DNA from: Anaerolineales bacterium UBA6131
GTDB lineage: Bacteria; Chloroflexota; Anaerolineae; UBA2200
Assembly (NCBI GenBank): GCA_002435875.1
Contig: DIVN01000014.1
Span: 1-15,147, forward strand
Length of the DNA: 15,147 nt
Direction: 5' to 3'
Part shown: positions 1 to 5,170 of the stretch, in pieces
How the letters are laid out: every line of letters starts with the position of its first letter
How positions within the stretch are numbered: the first letter of the stretch is position 1
Made by a program: the position numbers and the translations under genes
Notes under the pieces: generated by a model
Told to the model about the DNA's origin: nothing
Seen by the model: the letters and a program-made list of their open reading frames with translations, nothing else
Databases searched by the model: none

Positions 1-366
1 CAAGCCACAAGATTGGGCGCGCTCCGCAAGTGCATCAATCCAGTCAGGAGGTGTCGAGCGTTCGGGCACTTTCTGCCCCAGAATGAGAGCCCCGAGCGCT
101 ACGCCGTATCCATCGCAGAAGACGATGTCCGCCTCTGCGAAGAATCGTCGCAAGCGCTGCGATTCGCAGGCAAGGTTGAGGGCATGCGCGTTGACATTCG
201 CGACGATCGCCCGCTGCCCCAGACATGCTGTCTTTACGACATAGTCGACCAGCTCGTCACGGCTGATCAGGTCCACGGCGACGCCCAGGATGTCAACGTG
301 GCCGAAACTCGAGGTTAGCACAGATTGGGCCGTGCTGTGACCACGCCCGGGCTCAGCGTCATCCAT
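1..366 (-). CDS. WecG/TagA/CpsF family (GT26) glycosyltransferase, 3' end cut by window
   Basis: Frame open from an ATG at 366 to the window edge, giving the first 122 residues. Family members are usually about 240-250 aa, so roughly half is present. Seen: FGHVDILGVAVD near residues 21-32, the ANVNAHALNLA stretch at 56-66, and AEADIVFCDGYGVALGA at about 77-93, followed by LGQKVPER. This order (N-rich strand, then AD...DG.G, then G..ER) is the family signature, and the Asp of DGYG matches the residue proposed as catalytic base in TagA. Known family role: transfer of an N-acetylmannosamine-type sugar from UDP-sugar to an undecaprenyl-linked sugar at the inner membrane face. The donor and acceptor here cannot be read from sequence. 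It is the last visible gene of the polysaccharide operon. Its start overlaps the end of the GT4 gene by 8 bases, which suggests translational coupling. The ribosome site upstream is weak (GGTGG). Confidence 0.88.
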   Translation of the reverse strand, partial: MDDAEPGRGHSTAQSVLTSSFGHVDILGVAVDLISRDELVDYVVKTACLGQRAIVANVNAHALNLACESQRLRRFFAEADIVFCDGYGVALGALILGQKVPERSTPPDWIDALAERAQSCGL

Positions 367-1597
367 CGACACCACCCACTACGCGCGCATAGAGCCGCCG
401 ATGCCGCTCGGTCACGACTTCCTCGGCAAAAGCCTCCGCAGCCAGGAAGCAAGCGGGGGACATGCGACGTAACATCGTTGGATCCCGAGAGCAACGAGCC
501 AGCACAGAGGCGAGCGCGCCCGCATCACCTGTGGGCACGATCATGCCAGTCTCGCCATCTCGAACCAACTCTGGCATACCGCCAACGTTTGCCACAACCG
601 CAGGTTTGCCGCAAGCATAGCCCTCAACAATCGCCAGGCCAAAGACCTCTGGCCACGTAGAGGGCAAAACCAGCGCATCGGCGCCGGCTATCAGGTCGTC
701 CTTCTTTGCTCCAGTCACCAGCCCGTGAAAGGCGATTTGTCGGTGGCTAGCATATTGCTGACGCAGGCTACTCTGCAGTGTACCCGCCCCCGCGATATCC
801 AGCCGAATGCCTGGAAAGCTCTCAGCACACCGCGCAAATGCAGCGCACAGCAGGTCGACACCCTTGTTGTGCTCCACACGGCCCAGGTAAAGAACTCGCA
901 GTTCGGGGTTCGTATCGGCCGAATCCGCCGCTGCCGGCAAACCGAGCTTCCTCACTTCGTCCACTGACTTGCCATGCGAGTTGGGGATGACTTGCCAGTG
1001 AGCCTGAGAAAAGAAGCCCCGTTGCCTGAACACGCCGAGCACGTACTGGCTCGGTGCCGTCACCGCTGCCACCATACCGGACCAGCGAGAACGCAACCAG
1101 CTATACCAACGCAAAGGCCACGCACCCCGAGACGCCCAGTCCCCAACGCGTCCAGTGAGCGTCCCCTCGGGGCTCATCAGCTCATAGTCGTGACAAGTCT
1201 GCACAATCGGGATACCAAGTCCATCAGCGGCGCTCCACACTGCAGGCGACAGGCCACGAAGCTTGTGCACGTGCAAGACGTCCGGGCGCTCTTCCTCCAG
1301 GATGCGCCGCACGACATGGAAGGCGTGCGCATTCCAGACATCGCCGAGCTGCCAGAGAACCTTCTTCCAGGGAGGCTGGCTATCCTTGTCCTGGACCCAA
1401 TACAGGTTGCGCGGGCGAAAGCGATAGACCGTCATGCCGGCAGTTTGCTCGATCCAAAGTCGCGCCTCCGGGCCTGTGCTGATCACAACCACGTCGTCTC
1501 CAGACTGACACAGCCCATGGGCCAAGCGCTGCGCTGCAACCACTGCCCCAGCAGCCATCTCCGGCCCCCACAGATAGCTCGCAAGCGCGACCTTCAA
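359..1597 (-). CDS. GT4-family glycosyltransferase
   Basis: 412 aa when started at the TTG at 1597, which gives MKVALASYLWGPEMAAGA, a normal GT-B N-terminus. The TTG overlaps the flippase stop (TTGA) and has AGAGAGG 5 bases upstream. The frame stays open upstream to 1861, but that part only shadows the flippase gene. Motifs: N-domain HVHKLRGLSP at about 109-118 and TCHDYELMSP at about 134-143; C-domain LGRVEHNKGVDLL at 238-250, then the EX7E motif of GT4 enzymes (E317 and E325 in PEVFGLAIVEG), then ANVGGMPELVRDGETG. The family uses retaining transfer from nucleotide sugars, normally on the cytoplasmic face of the membrane. It lies between a flippase gene and a GT26 gene, so it probably adds a sugar to a lipid-linked repeat unit. 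The exact sugar is unknown. Confidence 0.93.
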   Translation of the reverse strand: MKVALASYLWGPEMAAGAVVAAQRLAHGLCQSGDDVVVISTGPEARLWIEQTAGMTVYRFRPRNLYWVQDKDSQPPWKKVLWQLGDVWNAHAFHVVRRILEEERPDVLHVHKLRGLSPAVWSAADGLGIPIVQTCHDYELMSPEGTLTGRVGDWASRGAWPLRWYSWLRSRWSGMVAAVTAPSQYVLGVFRQRGFFSQAHWQVIPNSHGKSVDEVRKLGLPAAADSADTNPELRVLYLGRVEHNKGVDLLCAAFARCAESFPGIRLDIAGAGTLQSSLRQQYASHRQIAFHGLVTGAKKDDLIAGADALVLPSTWPEVFGLAIVEGYACGKPAVVANVGGMPELVRDGETGMIVPTGDAGALASVLARCSRDPTMLRRMSPACFLAAEAFAEEVVTERHRRLYARVVGGVDG

Positions 1598-3132
1598 CCC
1601 AACCTCTCTCTCACCAGGTGGAGCAGTTGCCGCGCCTCGGGCATGCCAGTCAGCGACATGGCCGCCAGCAAACTTAGCGCACATCCCACAAGCCCAGCGA
1701 TGAGCGCCAGCCAATTCGCCCACGGTGAGGCCCCCAACCAGGCCATCATGGCAGAGGAAGGCAGGAGCGTGCCGAACCAGATGCTCACGCCCACCACCAG
1801 CAATTGAGTCCAGTCCTGCCTGGTCAAGGCTGGACGTCCGACGAAACGGTTGCCCTGCCACCAGAGAGACAACAAGCCACAGAACTGCGCAAGACCAAAG
1901 CCAAGGCCGAACGATCGCAGGCCTAACCCCATGGACAGCAGGACCGCTTCAAATCCGAGAAGCGTGGCCGACAAAACGACATAGTGCCGCAGGACGGTGC
2001 CCGCCGCCCGGCTGCTGTAGGATTGCCCGAGCCGCACCCGTCCAAGAGCGATGATGGGGAAAGCAGCTGCATAACAGCTAAGAACAAGCGCAAGTGTTCG
2101 CACGTCTTCGGCCCCAAACCCCTGACGCCCGAAGGCCACGGCCACGAGCGGCGAGGCCAGAGCCGCAGTAACGACGGTCACTGGGAGCGATACCAGCACT
2201 ACCAGACGCTCGTATATGCGAGCCTCCAAACCTGATCCCACGCGGGGCAAACGAATAGAGTTGATAGTAAAGCTGTGGAAGGCCAAATAGGAGACGGTGT
2301 CCACGATGTGGTGAGCGGTCGACACCGCACTGATACTTCCAGGAGGTAGCCACGAAGCCAGGGCGCGTTCTCCTGCACCTGCGAGCACCAGCGCGGCTGG
2401 GCCACTGAGCGATGCGCCGACCAGGCCGGCCATCTCACGGATGGTGGAGCCAGTCGGCCAACAAGGGCGGACCCGGACGTTCATGATCCAACGCAGACCG
2501 AGCAAGACCAGTCCTGCCTCTAGCAGGGCGCCGGCCGTGACGCCCCAGGCGGCCAGAGACAAGTTGTCCCACCGTCCGGCCAACATGACGCTCCCCGCAG
2601 TAAGTAGGCCGCCAAGAACACGAGCGACCGCGGGCAACCACAGGTTCCCTTCCTGGTAGCAGATGGCACGCATCGCCTCAGCCATCGCCGCGAAAGCAAC
2701 AAGCCACGCAAGAATCCCAGCGACGTGTGCGGATGTTTCACGCACTTCGGCGCCAGCACCGGGTATGGTCAAAGGCACCCACGCGCGACTCGTGGCTGAG
2801 AGGATCGCGGCAATCAGCAGCGCACCCCAGGCAACGACTGTCGTCGCCTGGTTGTATCGCGCCCGGTTATCGTCACGGCCAGCAAAGACCCCCAGAAAGC
2901 CACTGGTCAGGCCCATGAAGGTGCCTCTACCGATGTTCTTTGGCAGCATCCATGCGGCGAAAAAGGCGTCTGAGCTTGCACTCAGGCCAAAGACTGCCGT
3001 GACCGCCAGGGTGGCCAGGAAGCCCGCCAGCGACTCGAGCACATGCAATACACCAAGCAGCGCCGAGCTGCCCAGAAACGACATGCTTGCTGGCTTTTCT
3101 GTGTCCAGCGGCCGTGGCGATCCCGTCTCCAA
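1594..3132 (-). CDS. MurJ/MviN-like lipid-linked oligosaccharide flippase (MOP superfamily)
   Basis: 512 aa, almost entirely hydrophobic with about 14 predicted membrane segments. The N-terminus has the MviN pattern: a first helix, then VFGLSASSDAFFAAWMLP (SDAF followed by A..(I/L)P), a glycine-rich helix GRGTFMGLTSGFLGVFAG, and a YNQATT cytoplasmic loop. Length agrees with the family (about 500-530). Known role: moving undecaprenyl-linked glycans across the cytoplasmic membrane. MurJ proper flips lipid II. Here the gene sits between an O-antigen ligase-like gene and glycosyltransferases, so export of a polysaccharide unit is more likely than a housekeeping peptidoglycan role. The start is a TTG at 3132 with GAGAGGG 6 bases upstream. 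An internal ATG at MSFLGSS (residue 17) is possible but has no better ribosome site. The stop overlaps the GT4 start by 4 bases. Confidence 0.85.
   Translation of the reverse strand: METGSPRPLDTEKPASMSFLGSSALLGVLHVLESLAGFLATLAVTAVFGLSASSDAFFAAWMLPKNIGRGTFMGLTSGFLGVFAGRDDNRARYNQATTVVAWGALLIAAILSATSRAWVPLTIPGAGAEVRETSAHVAGILAWLVAFAAMAEAMRAICYQEGNLWLPAVARVLGGLLTAGSVMLAGRWDNLSLAAWGVTAGALLEAGLVLLGLRWIMNVRVRPCWPTGSTIREMAGLVGASLSGPAALVLAGAGERALASWLPPGSISAVSTAHHIVDTVSYLAFHSFTINSIRLPRVGSGLEARIYERLVVLVSLPVTVVTAALASPLVAVAFGRQGFGAEDVRTLALVLSCYAAAFPIIALGRVRLGQSYSSRAAGTVLRHYVVLSATLLGFEAVLLSMGLGLRSFGLGFGLAQFCGLLSLWWQGNRFVGRPALTRQDWTQLLVVGVSIWFGTLLPSSAMMAWLGASPWANWLALIAGLVGCALSLLAAMSLTGMPEARQLLHLVRERLG
1598..1609 (-). 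promoter_or_regulatory. Ribosome binding site deciding the TTG start at 1597
   Basis: On the minus strand AGAGAGG (1609-1603) is followed by 5 bases and then TTG AAG GTC GCG. This site, and the residues expected of a GT4 N-terminus directly after the TTG, favour 1597 over any start further upstream. The TTG shares bases with the TGA stop of the flippase gene (1596-1594), a typical coupled arrangement. Confidence 0.7.
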
Positions 3133-3145
3133 GAGCTACCCTCTC
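3133..3145 (-). promoter_or_regulatory. Ribosome binding site for the TTG start at 3132
   Basis: Minus-strand GAGAGGG (3145-3139), then 6 bases, then TTG GAG ACG GGA. It lies in the 20-base gap after the preceding gene's stop at 3153. It supports a TTG start for the flippase gene, the first of two TTG starts in this operon. Confidence 0.65.
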
Positions 3146-3152
3146 TGCAGAG

Positions 3153-4364
3153 TCATTGCGACAGGTCTTGCTTCGGTAATAACGAGTGCTGGTGCGAGCC
3201 GTCGGAAGACGGCTCGTGGTCTACCCCGACGATGAGGCCCAGCATCATCCACCAGGGCAAACCTCCCCGGGCACCCAGGGCAACCGTATCCGTCAAGTTG
3301 AATGCGAATGAGCTGACCAGACAGCCCCACAAGCCGCAGGCAACCAGGAACGATGACTGCCTCTCGAAACAGCAGGTCGTATCGGATCTCTTGCTGGGTA
3401 CAGCAAGCAGGAGCCTGACCAGTTGGCACCAAATTGCCGCGTAGGCCAGCAAGCCCGGCAATCCCAAGTCCAAACCCGCCTGCAGAAAGCCGTTGTGCGC
3501 ATGCCCAAAGTTATAGTCGGCCGGAATCAGCGGCAACAGGTAGAGATACCTCGCACTGCTGCGGAATGCGCCAAGGCCGATGCCAGTGAATGGAAACTCC
3601 GACAAACCGTTAAGCGCCGCCCTCCACACCAGAGCCCGAAATGTCCAGCTGGATGGCTGCAGGCCTGGCAACTGGGGAGGAGAACTCCCCAGCAGCAAGG
3701 AAGAGGCCAGCAGCAACGCAGCAACCAGGCCAAGAGCCGACCCTGCCAAGAACAACGCTCGGGTGCCCGGCCGACCATAGGCGCACATCTCCACCAGTCC
3801 AAGCAGCAGGCCCATCCAGGCGCCTCTGGACTGAGTGAGCAGCAACACAGCGGCTGTCAAGACGGCCACGCAACTCAGCAAGACGCGCTGCCAGCCCATG
3901 CCCCGAGCGTCTCTCCGCACCAACAGGGCCAACTGCAACGGGACAAACCACAGCAGCACTCCGGCCACTTCGTTCGGATGGAAGCCTGAAGTTGCCCCGG
4001 GCAGACCTCGAATCCAGGGTGGCAGCCACTGCTGGAGCCAGGATATCGGAGTGTACTTTGGGAGCCAGTTTGTGCCAAGGAGGCCAGCCAAGGCGATAGC
4101 ACTACCGACCACAAGATAGACAGCAAGGACGTAGCCCGGCCGCCGCAGGACGCGCTGAGTGGCGACCGTCGCATAGAAAATCGCCACGCCGATCAGCAAT
4201 CCCACGGCCTTGGCGATGCTCTGCGGAAGGTCTGCGCTCACCCATAGACTGATCGGGAGCATCAGAAGCATGACCAGGATGGGTGCGTCCAGTGGCGTGT
4301 GCAAGACCGCCATGCGCATCGCAATCGGTCTGCGGAGAATACGATTGCTTAAGGACATGCTCAT
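3153..4364 (-). CDS. O-antigen ligase/polymerase (Wzy_C, WaaL-like) family membrane protein
   Basis: 403 aa with about ten or more hydrophobic segments. Family marks: FHPNEVAG at about 128-135, LLLTQSRGAWMGLLLGL at 174-190, SEFPFTGIGLGAFR at 255-268, and the periplasmic motif GHAHNGFLQAGLDLGLPG at 287-304, where the His and Asn of the H-x-H-N group are the hallmark. The family includes WaaL (O-antigen to lipid A core), Wzy polymerases and bacterial O-oligosaccharyltransferases that put glycan on Ser/Thr of secreted proteins. These are hard to separate by sequence. If the host is a Chloroflexota cell without LPS, true WaaL activity is unlikely and polymerase or protein O-glycosyltransferase is more plausible. 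It starts at ATG 4364 (MSMSLSNRIL). A second ATG two codons later is equally possible. The ribosome site is weak. The gene lies 25 bases after the TPR-like gene in one operon. Confidence 0.88.
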   Translation of the reverse strand: MSMSLSNRILRRPIAMRMAVLHTPLDAPILVMLLMLPISLWVSADLPQSIAKAVGLLIGVAIFYATVATQRVLRRPGYVLAVYLVVGSAIALAGLLGTNWLPKYTPISWLQQWLPPWIRGLPGATSGFHPNEVAGVLLWFVPLQLALLVRRDARGMGWQRVLLSCVAVLTAAVLLLTQSRGAWMGLLLGLVEMCAYGRPGTRALFLAGSALGLVAALLLASSLLLGSSPPQLPGLQPSSWTFRALVWRAALNGLSEFPFTGIGLGAFRSSARYLYLLPLIPADYNFGHAHNGFLQAGLDLGLPGLLAYAAIWCQLVRLLLAVPSKRSDTTCCFERQSSFLVACGLWGCLVSSFAFNLTDTVALGARGGLPWWMMLGLIVGVDHEPSSDGSHQHSLLPKQDLSQ

Positions 4365-4389
4365 CTTTCGCCCGACCGGGAGGGCCGCC

Positions 4390-4839
4390 TCAATCCGCTA
4401 CACCTGACGGCACGGGTTGTCTCTGCCCCCCACCGGTGCATGCGCCGGAAACGTAGCACTGAGCCTGGCTGATCCAGTGCTCAGCCAGCTCCTGCTTGCC
4501 AAACCGCAGAGCTTGCGCGGCCAGACCATACAAATCCTGCTGGCTGATCCCACCCGCCTGCCAGTGGGCCGCGGCTGCTGCATGGCTGCCCTGCAGCATG
4601 AGCGTCCAGGCGATGCCGCGATGCGCCGCTGCGTTCCCTGCATCCCAACGCAACGCCTCGGAGAACAACCTCTGCATCCCATCGAGACGCGTTGACGGCG
4701 ATACTTCGGGCCAGGTGCTCAGATAGCGGTTAAGGTGCACCATGGCCAGGTTGCTGAGGCCCCGGCTGATGAGAAAGCCACGACCCAGCAGTGCCACCAT
4801 GACCAAACCGAATAACACCAGCAGCCTGGCTCTGCGCAC
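4390..4839 (-). CDS. Small membrane-anchored TPR-like protein, first gene of polysaccharide operon
   Basis: 149 aa from a GTG at 4839. The start was chosen because GGAGGA lies 8 bases upstream and because the protein then opens with positive residues (MRRAR) followed by one hydrophobic helix (about 6-23, LLVLFGLVMVALLGRGFL). That gives a short cytoplasmic tail and an external C-terminal part. The latter has one or two helical-hairpin, TPR-like units (EALRWDAGNAAAHRGIAW near 61-78, then a second Ala-rich helix pair). A longer frame from ATG 4914 exists, but that ATG coincides with a TATAAT box. I recognise no named family. Many O-antigen ligase-like proteins carry C-terminal TPRs, so a detached accessory subunit of the downstream ligase/polymerase is a reasonable inference but unproven. 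Confidence 0.7.
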   Translation of the reverse strand: MRRARLLVLFGLVMVALLGRGFLISRGLSNLAMVHLNRYLSTWPEVSPSTRLDGMQRLFSEALRWDAGNAAAHRGIAWTLMLQGSHAAAAAHWQAGGISQQDLYGLAAQALRFGKQELAEHWISQAQCYVSGACTGGGQRQPVPSGVAD

Positions 4840-4853
4840 AGGATCGATCCTCC
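4840..4853 (-). promoter_or_regulatory. Ribosome binding site deciding the GTG start at 4839
   Basis: Minus-strand GGAGGA (4853-4848) is the best Shine-Dalgarno sequence in the operon, 8 bases before GTG CGC AGA GCC. No comparable site precedes the upstream ATG at 4914. This moves the start 25 codons downstream of the longest frame. Confidence 0.75.
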
Positions 4854-4912
4854 AGTCGTTAGGCCCCCGGCACTGGGCTTGGCTCGCCCGCGACACGAAG
4901 GGAATGCAGCTC

Positions 4913-4942
4913 ATTATAGGGAATGAGTGAACAAACTGCTAA
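4913..4942 (-). promoter_or_regulatory. Candidate sigma70-type promoter for the polysaccharide operon
   Basis: Reading the minus strand, TTAGCA (4942-4937) is followed by 18 bases and a perfect TATAAT (4918-4913). Transcription would begin near 4906, leaving a leader of about 65 bases before the GTG at 4839. The -10 box is exact but the -35 box matches only 4 of 6 positions. It is the only good candidate upstream of the first gene. Confidence 0.5.
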
Positions 4943-5062
4943 GCTCAGAGCGCGGCTACCACTCCCTGGATCTGCTGGCCTATGGGGGGCCAGGGCCTCA
5001 TCTTGGGTGCAGCCGTTGGCTAGTCTTGCTCGCCACGTCGGGTTGCGCGACAACAGTCGCTC

Positions 5063-5084
5063 GGGTTGCGAGGGTTCGCAACCC
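5063..5084. promoter_or_regulatory. Perfect inverted repeat, candidate operator in divergent intergenic region
   Basis: GGGTTGCGA (5063-5071) and TCGCAACCC (5076-5084) are exact reverse complements around a 4-base loop. The repeat ends 11 bases before the -35 box of the rightward promoter. A further copy of TCGGGTTGCG at 5038-5047 repeats the sequence at 5061-5070, 23 bases apart. No T-tract follows, and the genes on both sides point away, so a terminator makes little sense. A regulator-binding site shared by the two divergent transcripts is more likely. The rest of the gap 4943-5062 shows only a weak 6-base-pair hairpin around 4975-4993 and no credible gene. Confidence 0.5.
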
Positions 5085-5095
5085 ACCACAGCAGT

Positions 5096-5124
5096 TTGAC
5101 CTTCCGTTGTTTCCAGGCTAGAAT
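5096..5124 (+). promoter_or_regulatory. Strong sigma70-type promoter for protein A gene
   Basis: TTGACC (5096-5101), exactly 17 bases, TAGAAT (5119-5124): five of six matches in each box with ideal spacing. Transcription would start near 5131, about 40 bases before the GTG at 5171. It faces away from the polysaccharide operon and lies just downstream of the inverted repeat at 5063-5084. Confidence 0.75.
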
Positions 5125-5170
5125 TGTCTTGCTTCGACGGTGACCCGGCCAGTGAGGCCAAGGAGTTGGT

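Noticed and set aside
974..1807. 277-codon plus-strand open frame
   Set aside because: Antisense to the GT4 and flippase genes. It is rich in Arg, Pro and His, without family motifs, and is a by-product of high GC.
1598..1861. Longer N-terminus for the GT4 glycosyltransferase (start at 1861)
   Set aside because: This part overlaps the flippase gene in another frame. It reads as an Arg/Gly/Ala-rich shadow, and the true GT-B N-terminus begins at the TTG at 1597 with a ribosome site.
3423..3989. 188-codon plus-strand open frame
   Set aside because: Antisense to the ligase-family gene. It is Gln/Arg-rich, which is the mirror of Leu-rich membrane codons, and it has no ribosome site.
4840..4914. 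Upstream ATG start at 4914 for the TPR-like gene
   Set aside because: The ATG lies within the TATAAT box, has no Shine-Dalgarno sequence, and adds a non-hydrophobic stretch before the membrane helix. GTG 4839 has GGAGGA at good spacing.
4859..5161. 100-codon minus-strand frame across the divergent promoter region
   Set aside because: It covers both promoters and the inverted repeat, with mixed polar composition, no motifs and no ribosome site.
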